Positions 1 to 11,279 of a stretch of DNA of 64,000 bases are shown in pieces. Under the pieces are notes generated by a model. It saw nothing but the letters and a program-made list of their open reading frames with translations, searched no databases and was not told the origin of the DNA. The position numbers were made by a program, and so were the translations under genes. The stretch spans positions 5,210,501 through 5,274,500 of the forward strand of contig JAJFZO010000034.1 of the NCBI GenBank assembly GCA_021397835.1. Direction: 5' to 3'. Positions within the stretch are counted from its first letter, which is position 1, and each line of letters starts with the position of its first letter. This DNA is from Moringa oleifera. Lineage: Eukaryota > Streptophyta > Magnoliopsida > Brassicales > Moringaceae.

Positions 1-1255
1 TTGCAAGACCCAACATGTGCTCAAGACTACCGTCATATCATCCTGTGCAGTGTTTTATATAAAATAGTGGCCCTGCAAACAGCCTGAAAGATATCTACCG
101 TCCCTTATAATGAAAAATCAGTCGACCTCCATTAAATGATGAAGGATCGTGGACAATAGCTTGATTGCTTATGAAACACTACACATTATACAGACAAGAC
201 TCAGGGCAAAGAAAGCCATCTTGCTCTCAAGCTAGACGTAAGCAAAGCCTATAACTGGCTAGAATGGCACTTCATTCCTTGAAGCCTCAATGAGAACTAT
301 GGGGTTCCCTAGCCGGTGGATAGCAACGGTCATGGATTGTGTTACCTCAGTAATACGCACCATTCTGATCAATAGCCAGCATACAACCCCTATTCAGCCC
401 ACAAGAGGGATTCGACAGGGAGATTCTCTCTCGCCCTACTTATTCTTGTTATGCACAGAAGGTCTCTTCTTCCTAATCCACCATGTTGTTTGTGAGGGTG
501 AGCTTCAAGGAGTGACGGCAGCTAAAACAGCCCCCAAGGTCACCTGTCCAGTCTTTGTCGACGATAGCCTCTTATTTCTCAGAGCTACAGAAGAGGACTG
601 TACTACTGTGATGAAAATTCTCAGTGAATTTATGGGTGCATCAGCCAAAAAGTTAATAAAGAGAAATTTGGGATTTTCTTTAACTTTAACGCGGAAGATG
701 GCACTATAACTGCCTTGAGAAACTTACTGGGTATCCATAAACCCTTTCGGAAGGACCGATATTACACGGGCGGGTCCACAGAATGTCCCAGGATGGGAAA
801 CCGTCAAGTACTCCATTTGCCAACAGGAGTCGTTGGCAACCTTCTCAAGCATGAAGTCATTAACTTAACACAGATGCTTCATATTGTGCAGTCAGTCAAC
901 AGGAACAGCTAGGTATAATGATTAGAGATGATTTTGGCAAGATGACTGTGTGTGCTACGGCAAGATTCTCCAGGGTCTTGTCTCGTTGCAAGCGGAATTG
1001 ACGGCTAGTCTAAAAGTTGCCTTAAAACATGGGCAAGGGCAGCTCACTGTAGAAACTGCAATAACAGAGCTCCAACGTGGACGTGACACTACTATGCATG
1101 AGCTATGATGCTTTTGTATAGATATACTCTTGTTGGCCTCACAGCTGCTACAGTGCAATTTTAGACTCATACAAAAAGAGAAGTAAATGTTTTTGCACAT
1201 ATGCTAGCCCAAATTCCTATTGATCTGGATGTTCATAAAGAGTGGAAGTAATCCA
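1..1255 (+). pseudogene. Decayed LINE (non-LTR retrotransposon): reverse transcriptase and RNase H remains
   Basis: This is the 3' part of a plant L1-type element, cut by the left window edge. Frame-shifted pieces of reverse transcriptase are visible. An LKLDVSKAY block lies near 200-260. The longest open piece (290-709) contains GIRQGDSLSPYLF and the catalytic core written FVDDSLLF, where the family normally has FADD. From about 900 to 1,255 broken reading frames resemble the C-terminal RNase H domain typical of plant LINEs, ending in VNVFAHMLAQ-like residues. Stops and frameshifts throughout mean it is dead. No convincing poly-A tail or target-site duplication was found, so the 3' limit is approximate. 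Confidence 0.85.
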
Positions 1256-1634
1256 TTCTTGAAGAATTCCGTAATCCTGATGCTTTTCAATCATTAATAC
1301 AAATTTATTTTTTTAAAAAAAGGAAAAATCAACATTACCAATCCATGCATGCAATTGCTTATAATTTTAGGAGCAAAAACATGTGAAGATATTCTTGGGT
1401 TTTTTCTTAGTTGTGATTATTCCATCTTGTATTCTAATTATAACATATGTTGGCACTATATGTGGCCGTGGTCTAGCATTGACAAGTGAAAAGCATTGAA
1501 GCTTGTCAATTATGTGATCCACTAATGCAGCAGAACATAGAATTTCATAAGAAAGTACAGGTCAGGAAAATTTGCTTGAATAAGGTAAAATTTTTATGGC
1601 AACATTCCTCAGTAAAAGAATCTTCTCAAAATCC
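1256..1634. other. AT-rich spacer
   Basis: Nothing recognisable between the LINE remains and the 3' end of the phytocyanin gene. It probably includes that gene's 3' UTR on the minus strand. Confidence 0.5.
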
Positions 1635-2582
1635 TTAAAGAGCCTGAAGCATCATCAGCGCAAAGCTGAATCCAATTATGAGACCGTTTTGAACGCTTTC
1701 TTTGTTAGCTGATGAGGGAGGTGGTGCCTGAAGACCACCACCAGAAGGGGAGCTTGCAGGAGGTCCAGTTAGAGCACCATCAGAGGTTATTGTAGGACTG
1801 GTTGAAGGTGACCCACGAGATGGAGATCCAGGAGACATCGTTGGAGCCGTCTCAGGAGATTGAGCCAAAGTGGGAGCTGAAGCTTCTGGTGCCGGAGATG
1901 AATCAGGAGAAGCCTGCGGTGGAGTTGAAGGAGAAGTTGGTGCTGGAGTTAAAGAAGAAGCTGGGGGAGGAGTCGAGGGAGAAGTAGGTGGTAGAGTTGA
2001 CGGAGAAGATGGTGGTGGAGTTGAAGGAGAAGCTGGCGGAGGACTTGAAGGAGAAGCTGGTGGTGGAGCTGAAGGAGATAGCTGCGGTGGAGGGCTTGCT
2101 GAAGAAGATACAGTGGCTGTTGAAGTTGCAAGAATATCTATTTCAACTTTCATACCAAGGCCGCAGTGTCCAATTGTTCCACAGGTGAAGTATCTCTTGC
2201 CCGGAGAAGGGAGAGAGATGATTGTGTTGCCGCCATTGTAAACCTGAAGCGGATTACTCAGCTGGCAGTTGTCAAAGTCAGCCTTTGTCAGTTCAAGCAC
2301 ATTATGGTTTGGTCCGTACTGGAAAACTACAAGAAAACAGTAAGTCTATTTTAGCATCTGTTATGCAAATTGCATGATAATGTTTAGTGTTTCAATGCAG
2401 TTTGTGGCTAGCTTACTGATTCTATCTCCAACAGAAAACGACAGGGACGCTGCCCATGTGGCTAAATTGGTGCTTGTGTCCCACCCACCACTCGGGCCAC
2501 CCACTCTGTAGTCTGTTGCCATGGCTAACTTGACGACCATGGCTATGAGAGCCAAGCTCATTAAGGTCCTCGCTCTCGCCAT
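1635..2582 (-). CDS. Uclacyanin-type phytocyanin (GPI-anchored blue copper protein)
   Basis: Two exons on the minus strand, 2582-2417 and 2326-1635, with a 90-bp GT-AG intron. The joined frame is open for 285 residues. The intron falls after the FSVGDRI stretch, inside the plastocyanin-like domain, as usual for this family. The order is: signal peptide (1-22), plastocyanin-like domain (about 23-125), a long Ser/Pro-rich arabinogalactan-type region, and a hydrophobic C-terminus that looks like a GPI-anchor signal. Copper ligands are all present: His63, Cys104, His109 and Met114. The axial Met marks uclacyanins rather than stellacyanins (Gln) or ligand-less early nodulin-like proteins. Cys76 and Cys110 would form the disulphide. 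Expected at the cell surface or wall in electron transfer or wall chemistry; the exact substrate is unknown for the family. The family and intron call are firm; in vivo role is inference. Confidence 0.93.
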
Positions 2583-2657
2583 TTCTTCTGAAGAAATTTC
2601 AGACTACAAAGTTGAATCAGGCACAACCTCAGTGGATTTTGGCTTACTGGAAGAATT

Positions 2658-2666
2658 GTATATATA
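2658..2666 (-). promoter_or_regulatory. Probable TATA box of the phytocyanin gene
   Basis: A TATATA-rich tract read on the minus strand lies about 75-85 bp upstream of the phytocyanin ATG at 2582, a normal plant spacing. Seen by eye only; no transcript start is known. Confidence 0.45.
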
Positions 2667-3837
2667 ATGCTATCAAGGGGTAGAGGTGAGAATATAATTT
2701 TTGAAATGAGAGCTCGGAATGCATTAGTTTAGTTGGAATACTTGGTTACAAGTGTTGGGCAGACAAGGCGATGACAGACTGTGCCTGTGCCTTAGTCTTA
2801 ATATTCTTTTGTTGACAATTATACTTTATATGGAACCCACTAATTGATACAATCTATTGACTTGGTACGTATTGTTGATTAATCTTATTATATACTTATC
2901 ATTGAAGGGTTCAATTTGGTATAGGTAAGATGGGTTTTGTTGAAAAATAGTGCTTCAGTATTCTTGACATAAAATAGGAAATTAAAAAACTATTTGAAGG
3001 GAGTGGTTTATGGGATGCATGTGAGAGAGGGGAGGGGAGGATGACCTTTTCTTTTGGGGTACACCTCATCTAGAACATGGAAACAATTAAAAATGGGTAA
3101 CAATGAAGCTGTCATGAAAATTGAGGCACGACTTGGGCACCATTTGCTTGTTATATAAACTAATTGGATGCAACTTATATGTGCATATCATTTGAAGGTG
3201 GAGGAAATTCAATAAAATTTTGTCACTTAAAGAAAGAAATCTATATATTTCGGTGGTGACCTAATGCGTTAGCGATTAATTATATGATACAGACTGAACA
3301 TTTATGGGTCATTTCCTACAACTAGTTTGGGTTTAATTTGGATCATATATTCACAGAGGAGGCAAAGGAAGAGCTTATCAATCATGCCAACCATATAGCA
3401 ATTGCCTGAGGACTGACTTGGCTCCCAAATAACCCAAATTAGCCTCATCACATTTGATTATGGGCTCCAGGAAATATATACATGATTCCTTCTCTCGCCC
3501 TCTTACAGCGTTTTAATTTGAAACCCTTACAATAAGTCACATGGAATCAATATCAAACTTAACTAATTTTTATAGGAAAAAAATTTCTTAAAACACAGAG
3601 AATTAATTGAAAATATGTAAACTTGCTGTTCTAATTTCATCCATTGATAAGGTAAAACATAGTAATTTTAATGTCCACATGGCAATTTGTTGGTAACAGG
3701 TTTTGATACACATGAAAATTTTAAGAAATTTTTAGTAGCTGATTCATCTCATACTTGTTTCTTTAAGTTTGGACTGCTGTTAATTATTGGCTCAAGTCTG
3801 TATTTAAATATATTAATAATTATTATGCTTTTATCTT
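2667..3837. other. AT-rich intergenic region
   Basis: No coding sequence, RNA gene or clear transposon end was recognised between the phytocyanin promoter and the first CRRSP tandem unit. Confidence 0.5.
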
Positions 3838-4756
3838 GTACACAACGATCATCTCATTAATAATAAGATCCGCCTTACTTTGTATTTGATCTTTTAGGAG
3901 ATTCATTAAAACTATATCATAGCACAATCAAAGACATGTTGGTCCATTAAGAAGTCCCCAGACATGGGGAGAAATAGTAAGAAGTGATCGTGCAAATAAT
4001 TAAGTTATAAGTAATTACCCCATTAAACTAATTAAGTGCTTCACAGAAATGAAATTATACGGTTATCTTATTGTTGGAATGGACCAGAAGACCATTTAAA
4101 TTTACATTTTCTTTTCTGGTAATTTTTTAATGATTGAGAATCTTATATAATTAATTAAAAATGTTCAGGTCTAGTGATTTCTCAAATTTAAAATGAGAGT
4201 ATAATTCAAATTCCATCAATATATTTAATTTCAGAAAACATTAACACTAGTTTCATACATCTTACAATAGAACCTGCTGTTAATTTGCTGAATTATTAGC
4301 TAAAAACTGTAAAAATTGGAAAAGAAATTAAGTTCATGTACAATTGTACATTCTAAGCTTAGCTAAATCAAAAGCAATCCTCCTTTCCTCTTTTAATACT
4401 GAAATTCTTGCAGTAACAATGCGAAGATGTGTCCAACCAAGGAGAGAAAAAAAATCATTAACTGATATGAGCAGGACTCTTGAAACATACATGTAGGTAA
4501 TAAAGCATATATTGTTTTATTAAAATCTATGTTACAAATCATATCTACAAGACACATTTCTTTGTGATAGCTATGCAACCACTGAGAAATTTTATTCAAC
4601 AATACATGAAGATGATCAATGAATAAAAAGCATAAAAAAGAAGGTCACAAGTTTAATTATGGTGCAGAGACATATTTCTTCTTATAATAGTAATTTAATG
4701 CATGAATGATATATAGTCTTGGATGATCTCTAAGCCTTGTGCTGCCGTTTTAAGGT

Positions 4757-5485
4757 TTAAGCATGCAGAAATGGATATATCTCGTATCTGAAGTTACAAC
4801 TCCCTCCAACAATCCTTCCTCCTTGTTTTCCATCGCAGCAGCTCGGAAGTTTACCTATTATTCCCTCAAGACACTTCTTGCAGTCAACACGTGAAAGATC
4901 CCTTGTACACTGAGTCAGTCCATAAAGTTTTGTTGACCCGTCTAGCTCCGATTCTCCGGCAGCGTACATTTTAGGAGTTACATAGGCTTCGTCGGCGAGT
5001 TGGATCAGCAGCTCCTTAGTCTTTTGATTGAACGTCACTGGATCGCTTACGTTCCGCAGATTCCACATGTAGAAGCTGTTCTGGTTATCAATTTGGCCAA
5101 AGAAGTCCTCGTCTGAGTATTTCAGGAGACAGTTATCATACCATATGATTGCACCTTTGTCGTAAGGGCAGCGTTTGCGGACCTCACTGTTTGCCTCGAC
5201 AACACAGGTTTTGCAGTCGGTGGCTGAGACATCGCCTCGACAGAGAGCAAGTCCATATGCTTTGTTTGGTGGCTGTCCGACCGAGCCAATTCCAAAACCA
5301 GAAGGAGGAGCTTGATAGGAGAGGAGCCCTGCAAGCTTGTTCAAGTTTGTTTCATAGGGATCATAAGGAGTGAAATTTCCAGATTTTGAACAAAAATGGA
5401 ACAATAGGTCAACTCCAAAGACAGTTTGGAGAAGGAGAGCAAAGCTCAAGAGACAGAGAGAAGGGATGAACTTTGAGGCAGCCAT
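4757..5485 (-). CDS. Cysteine-rich repeat secretory protein, CRRSP38-like (copy 1)
   Basis: Single-exon gene of 242 residues. The order is signal peptide (about 1-24, hydrophobic LLSFALLLQTVFG) and two DUF26/Gnk2 domains (about 28-130 and 140-240). Each domain has the family signature C-x8-C-x2-C: Cys82/91/94 and Cys193/202/205. Twelve cysteines lie in the mature part, enough for six disulphides. There is no transmembrane segment or kinase, so this is a secreted CRRSP and not a receptor. DUF26 proteins include ginkbilobin, a mannose-binding antifungal lectin, and plasmodesmal PDLPs; an apoplastic stress or defence role is inferred. The ATG is supported by the signal peptide and by a TATA box 56 bp upstream. 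It is almost identical in its mature region to the copy at 9,498-10,226. Confidence 0.95.
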   Translation of the reverse strand: MAASKFIPSLCLLSFALLLQTVFGVDLLFHFCSKSGNFTPYDPYETNLNKLAGLLSYQAPPSGFGIGSVGQPPNKAYGLALCRGDVSATDCKTCVVEANSEVRKRCPYDKGAIIWYDNCLLKYSDEDFFGQIDNQNSFYMWNLRNVSDPVTFNQKTKELLIQLADEAYVTPKMYAAGESELDGSTKLYGLTQCTRDLSRVDCKKCLEGIIGKLPSCCDGKQGGRIVGGSCNFRYEIYPFLHA

Positions 5486-5540
5486 TGAAGTGAAGATGTG
5501 ATGTGAGGTTGTGTGTCTAAGCTATGGCCAATGCAGCTGC

Positions 5541-5632
5541 TATTTATAGGTGAATATTGAAGGATTGAAAAAAGGAGAAACGTTAAAAGGGTTGACCTTT
5601 TCTTCTTCATTTGCTAAATCCTCAGTTTGACC
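5541..5632 (-). promoter_or_regulatory. CRRSP copy 1 promoter: TATA box and two W-boxes
   Basis: Read on the minus strand, TATAAATA (5541-5548) lies 56 bp upstream of the ATG. Two TTGACC W-box cores lie at 5592-5597 and 5627-5632. W-boxes are WRKY-factor sites common in defence-responsive plant promoters. The same arrangement is kept in copy 2. Function is inferred from motif and conservation only. Confidence 0.6.
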
Positions 5633-6479
5633 ATACAAATGTACCAACCATACAATAAGATAGTAAATGTATAAGATTCATCTGCGGATTTATAGCAAAT
5701 GGATTGTTTCAAATGTGGGTTGCGCCATTGGAATATTCTTTAGCATGGATCAGCTGAAACCGCACTTCAACTATCTCGTGGGACTGTGACTGGACAAAGA
5801 TATTGACAATACATTTATATGCAAATTTGGCGGCCTTTTGAATTGTTCTAGCAACTTAGTTAAGATTAATGCCTACCAAGCAATCATGTGTTAGCATATG
5901 ACTGCACACGCATTATCAATATCCAGTTACACAAGTTGGTGGCGCTGAACTTTCAAAGCTGAATGATCATCTAGAATCTGAACTAATTTGTAGGAGTCAT
6001 AGTGGGATTAATTTGTATGGTTGATTGCCATTTCATACATCCATATATATTCATGTTAGTTAATGCGTAAGGTAAAGAAGATTAAATCAAAAACAAAGAA
6101 AATTCAAACCTCGCGTCATGATATATATGCATGCATTCACCTTTAAAAAACTTCTCAATAACAAAAGATTTTGAGTACAAAATTAAAGAGTACTTACTAA
6201 TAATAATTGATGAAGTTGATTTACAGGCAACATAACATAGATATTTCAATTCGTCTCAACCTTCTCCAATTAAATTATAAAAAGAAAAGAGTATTTTCAA
6301 CTATGGCTCCTCTCATACATATCTTTTCACCATCTCCATATATAATTTATGAGATAAATGTATGCATTTCGATTAGGGTTACAATTCATTGTTATACTTA
6401 TATTAAGTACATATATTTTTCCTTGATTTCAAAAAGATATATGTTATGTCAATGAACTAATTAAGTGCAAAAAAAGGAG

Positions 6480-7790
6480 GTATGCCATATGCTTAAAGTT
6501 GTCAAAAGTCGATTCATGGGTGAGAAGATACAAGTTGAGGTAAACAATGAGTTACATGTTGGAAAATATAGTGTGCAATTAATTAATTATCTTGGTATCT
6601 CAATGCGTTAAGAAATACCAATAAAAATCACAAATTCGTGACAAGAACTTATTGAACTAAAAAACAAAGTATGAGATCAAATTTTGGTGGGTAACGTACA
6701 ATATTATTACATTATTTATATATATATATATATTTGTTATTCTAATCATTAGTTTGATTGGTTCCAACTTTTGATACACTTTAAGGGTGCATTTGACATT
6801 GAGGAGAGCATGAAGTACGTATTACAATCCGCTACATTAAAACAGAGGAATTTCAATATAACTCTTACTAGTAAACATGTTATCTCATTCTTGGAAGATT
6901 AGAATGCCTTTAGAATCCCCCTATTGAGTATAGAATTCGAAGCATCATTCAACCTCATATTTGGAGTAGAGTTTTTTAACTCATGTTTATCTAAAGAATT
7001 TTACATACTATAAATATACAATAATATTATGCACATTTATGATATTTACCTAATAATGACATTTGTTATAGTATATAAGAAAAGCACAAATAGAGATGAG
7101 AAAGAAAATATCTATAATTATTATTTATCTCACAAAGATCTTCTGAGATCAGAGATTGAACTCGTAAAGTAAATTTCATATATTTTTTTATTAATGCATG
7201 TAAATTACTAATGGAGATATTGGTTGTACCACATTATGGAATGCAGTATAAGTTAATTCGAAAGACAAGTATATCAATGAACCACTCAAATAATATGCTG
7301 AAAGGATAGTAAGTATTTTGGTATTCTATAGTACTTTTTTTTTTTTTTACCTTCTTACATTCAAAAATTCGTAACATGCTTAAGCTTTAATTGGATATTT
7401 ACAAGATCAGTGGATGGCACAGGTCATACAGGGTACTTTTAGACCCACTTACATAAAAGATGTACTCACGACAACCATTGGTGCTCTAGAGCATTCTAGA
7501 CGTGTGACAGGTGTTGATTTTAGGATATCCATTATTTTTTTACTTTGGATGAAAAATTAGGATGCCATCAGTTTCAACTCATGATGAGACAACTAAGAAA
7601 AAATTCATAGACATATTAAATTAAATCTGTGATCATAAACATCTATTGGATGATACAAATATACCTCGTGGGTAGCCGCTTCGATCCTAAACATTCTGGT
7701 AAGGCTAGTAATAACATACCTAGGGTATCGAGTTATTGATGAGGATGATGGTGAAGACCTCAGACCATCTCCAACACATGCACTAGTAGT
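6480..7790 (+). pseudogene. Decayed Ptta/En-Spm-like plant transposase (copy in unit 1)
   Basis: Degenerate relic, recognised mainly through its better-preserved partner at 11,280-12,420. Frame fragments follow the plant transposase Ptta/En-Spm family: a WRNFKTTLT-like block, then a block resembling WxKFVxxxL, then a YxHxxxRKGFAGLE-like block. All are broken by stops and frameshifts. No termini or target duplication were found. Its presence in both tandem units means it inserted before the units duplicated. Confidence 0.5.
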
Positions 7791-8697
7791 TCACCTATCC
7801 ATTTCCAAAGTACATTATGTTTTCTTCACTTAATGTAATTTGATTTTTCATGCACTTAGCTTTATTATGTATTTCGCACTATAGTGTTTGTTAGCCAAAT
7901 GACATTTGATAATATTGATAATATTGTGTCCCATGGGTCAATTTTCATTGATCCTACCATGAATAAGATGATCCATGAGCATGACATGATTGAGGGTCAT
8001 GTTAAAGTTTAAATCACCGTAGTTGTATACTCCTTTGTCTCGACCGATTTCTCATTCAAATATGTGTACTGTATCTCAAGCCATTGGGACACGTGTCATT
8101 TGGCCATCAAATTGCATTATTGCTTTTGACATTCACATAACATATTGTTATATTATGAATCATTTTTATGAAATTTAGAGATTAATTATTTAAATATTAT
8201 ATTTGTTTTTAAAGGCATTACCTAAATCTGCACCATGAACTTATGTACAATAACGGTTGATAGAGTTCATATAGAATCCACTCATATTTTATTATCATTT
8301 CATGTGTTGTTATATGGATGCAAAATGATGGTACCAATTTCATTGGACGGAGAAGGTTTTTTTGCTAAAAGCTCAATGCATATTTGCAGAGATGCCATCC
8401 TTCAACCTTGCTATATGGAGGAGTTGAGCGCTACTACCATTCAACCTTGAATTATGTATGTGTATCATATATTATTATTTTTTATTTTTCTAAAATTTTT
8501 AAAATTGTTAACTATGCTCTCCTTTCGTGTTTTAGGAAGCTTAATAAAGATACATTGATCACATGTGACTTGAATAAAGAGCATATTTACTGATCCTATA
8601 ATGATATCAGTAGGAAACTATAATGATATTGAAGAGTAAGTTTGATATCTTGCCACCAGAGCAAGCAGTTGTAGTAACACTTATGCATTTACATATC
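7791..8697. other. Non-coding remainder of tandem unit 1
   Basis: Homologous to about 12,420-13,225 in unit 2. Short broken frames near 8,235-8,590 have counterparts in unit 2 and may be the far end of the same dead transposon. No product recognised. Confidence 0.4.
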
Positions 8698-9497
8698 TTG
8701 TACACAACAATCTTCTTATTAATAATAAGAGCATATTAGGAGATTCATTAAAACTATTTCATATCACAATCAAAGACATGTCTCCCATGTAGGTACCCTT
8801 CAGTCCCAAAGAATGCTGTCAGTTCCAACATAAGAGGGGTATGTATTTCACAGAAACAAAATTATACGGCCATCTTATCATCCTACCCAGATACAAGATC
8901 ATTGGCATTTACATCTTCATTTTCGTAATTTTTTGCGGTTGATAATCTTATGTAATTCAGATTGCATCAATGTATTTAAATTCAGAAAATGTTAAAACCT
9001 AGGTTCATACATCGTACAGGAGAACATGCTGTTTAATTAATTGCTTAACAAAAAATTGCAAAAATAGGAAAGGAAATTAAGTTCATGTACTTGAATATAT
9101 ATAAATCAAAAGCAATCCTCCTTTCTCCTAGTAATAATAAAATTCTAGCAGTAGTAATAGAAGATGTATCCAACCAAGGAGAGAAAAATGTCATTGACTG
9201 GTATGAGCAGCCAACTCTTGAAACATGTAGGTAATAAAGCATACATTATTTTCGTTAAATCTATGTTCAAATCATATCTGTAAGACACGTTTTCTTTATA
9301 ATAATTATGTAGCCACTGAGAAATTTTATTCAACAATACGTGCATGAAGATGATGATCAAAGAATAAAAAGAAAAAAAAAGGTCATAAGTTTAATAATGG
9401 TAGGCAGAGACATATTTTCTTCTTGTAATGGTAATCTAATGCAGGAATGATATATGATCTTGGATGATCTCGAAACCTTGTGCTGCCATTTTAAGGT

Positions 9498-10226
9498 TTA
9501 AGCATGCAGAAATGGATATATCTCGTATCTGAAGTTACAACTGCCTCCAACAACCCTTCCTCCTTGTTTTCCATCGCAGCAGCTCGGAAGTTTACCTATT
9601 ATTCCCTCAAGACACTTCTTGCAATCAACACGTGAAAGATCCCTTGTACACTGAGTCAGTCCATAAAGTTTTGTTGACCCGTCTAGCTCCGATTCTCCGG
9701 CAGCGTACATGTTAGGAGTTACATAGGCTTCGTCGGCGAGTTGGACCAGCAGCTCCTTAGTCTTTTGATTGAACGTCACTGGGTCGCTTACGTTCCGCAG
9801 ATTCCACATGTAGAAGCTGTTCTGGTTATCAATTTGGCCAAAGAAGTCATCGTCTGAGTATTTCAGGAGACAGTTGTCATACCAGATGATTGCACCTTTG
9901 TCGCAAGGGCAGAGCTTGCGGACCTCACTGTTTGCCTCGACAACACAGGTTTTGCAGTCTGTGGCTGAGACATCGCCTCGACAGAGAGCAAGTCCATATG
10001 CTTTGTTTGGTGGCTGTCCGACCGAGCCAATTCCAAAACCAGAAGGAGGAGCTTGATAGGAGAGGAGCCCTGCAAGCTTGTTCAAGTTTGTTTCATAGGG
10101 ATCATAAGGAGTGAAATTTCCAGATTTTGAACAAAAATGTAACAGTGTGTCAACTCCAAAGACGGTTTGGAGAAGGAGAGCAAAGCTCAAGAGAGAGAGA
10201 GTAGAGGTAAACTTTGAGGAAGCCAT
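9498..10226 (-). CDS. Cysteine-rich repeat secretory protein, CRRSP38-like (copy 2)
   Basis: Single exon, 242 residues, same layout as copy 1: signal peptide, then two DUF26 domains with Cys82/91/94 and Cys193/202/205. Most differences from copy 1 fall in the signal peptide; the mature protein differs at only a handful of positions. One is notable: Tyr108 of copy 1 is Cys here, within a CPCDKG stretch. That gives 13 mature cysteines, hence one without an obvious intramolecular partner. Expected to be secreted. The strong conservation of the gene compared with its diverged flanks suggests purifying selection or gene conversion. Promoter elements match copy 1. Confidence 0.95.
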   Translation of the reverse strand: MASSKFTSTLSLLSFALLLQTVFGVDTLLHFCSKSGNFTPYDPYETNLNKLAGLLSYQAPPSGFGIGSVGQPPNKAYGLALCRGDVSATDCKTCVVEANSEVRKLCPCDKGAIIWYDNCLLKYSDDDFFGQIDNQNSFYMWNLRNVSDPVTFNQKTKELLVQLADEAYVTPNMYAAGESELDGSTKLYGLTQCTRDLSRVDCKKCLEGIIGKLPSCCDGKQGGRVVGGSCNFRYEIYPFLHA

Positions 10227-10281
10227 TGAAGTGAAGATGTGCTATGAGGTGGTTTGTTTAAGCTATGGCCAATGCAGCTGC

Positions 10282-10371
10282 TATTTATAGGTGACTAAGA
10301 AGGATTGAAAACGGAGAAAAGTTAAAAGGGTTGACCTTTTCTTCTTCATTTGCTAAATCCTCAGTTTGACC
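10282..10371 (-). promoter_or_regulatory. CRRSP copy 2 promoter: TATA box and two W-boxes
   Basis: TATAAATA on the minus strand at 10282-10289, 56 bp upstream of the ATG. TTGACC cores lie at 10331-10336 and 10366-10371, in the same spacing as in copy 1. Confidence 0.6.
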
Positions 10372-11067
10372 ATGCAAATATATCAACCATACAATAAGAC
10401 AGGAAATGTATAAGATTCAACTGTAGATTGTTTCAAATGTGGGTTGCTGCCATTGGAATATTTTTTAGCCTGGATCAGCTCAATCCGCACTTCTTCAACT
10501 ATCTGGTGGGACTGTGACTGGACAAAGATTTTTACAACACAGTTATTTGCAGATTTTTAGCGCCAGTTAGCTTCTGCCTATGACCTTTTTGTTCTAGCGA
10601 CTTAGTTAAGATTAATGAATACCCAGCAATCATGTGTTAGCATATGATTGCATGTACACGCAATGTCAATATCGTGTTACACAAGTTGGTGGCGCTGAAC
10701 TTTCAAAGCTGAACGATAATCTAGAATCTGAACTAATTTGTAGGGGTAATAGTGGGATTAATTTGTATTGTTGATTACTGCCATTTCATATATTCATGTC
10801 AGTTAATGCGTAAGGTAAAGAAGATTAAACGAGAAACAAAGAAAATTTAATTGAAAGATATGTCATGCGGATCATGATATATGCATTCACCTTCATGAAA
10901 ATGTTGTCAATAACAAAAGATTTTACGTACAAGGACAGTACTTACTAATAATAATTGGTGAACTTGATTTACGGGCAGCATAAAGTATATTTTTGAATTG
11001 GCCTCAGCCTCTTTCAATTAGATAAGAAAGAAAAAAATATTTTCAACTATAGCTCCTCTCATATGTG

Positions 11068-11089
11068 ATATATATATATATATATATAT
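11068..11089. repeat. (AT)n microsatellite
   Basis: Eleven AT dinucleotides in a row. The corresponding place in tandem unit 1 (about 6,315) lacks the expansion. Confidence 0.9.
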
Positions 11090-11279
11090 CTTCATCATCC
11101 CCATATATAATTTATGAGATAAATGTGTGCATTTCGATGAGGGTTATATTTAATAGTTATAATTATATTAAGTATATATATTTCCTTGATTTAAATGTGA
11201 TATATGTTATATCCAAGAACTAATTAAGTACAAGCCTCAGGCCTAATGAAAGAAGCAAGGAAGTGCAAAAAAGGAAGTA

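Larger units (their letters stand above)
3838..8697. repeat. CRRSP tandem unit 1
   Basis: First copy of a tandemly repeated block. It runs from a landmark reading cacaacgatcatctcattaa through 3' flank, CRRSP gene, promoter and a decayed transposase to the next occurrence of the same landmark at about 8,700. Homology to unit 2 extends over almost the whole length with many substitutions and small indels, so the duplication is not recent. A (TA)n run at about 6,717-6,733 is a minor polymorphic element. Confidence 0.8.

Noticed and set aside
1870..2241. Glycine-rich open frame on the plus strand
   Set aside because: It is the antisense of the Ser/Pro-rich region of the phytocyanin gene; the minus-strand frame has a signal peptide, copper ligands and a valid intron.
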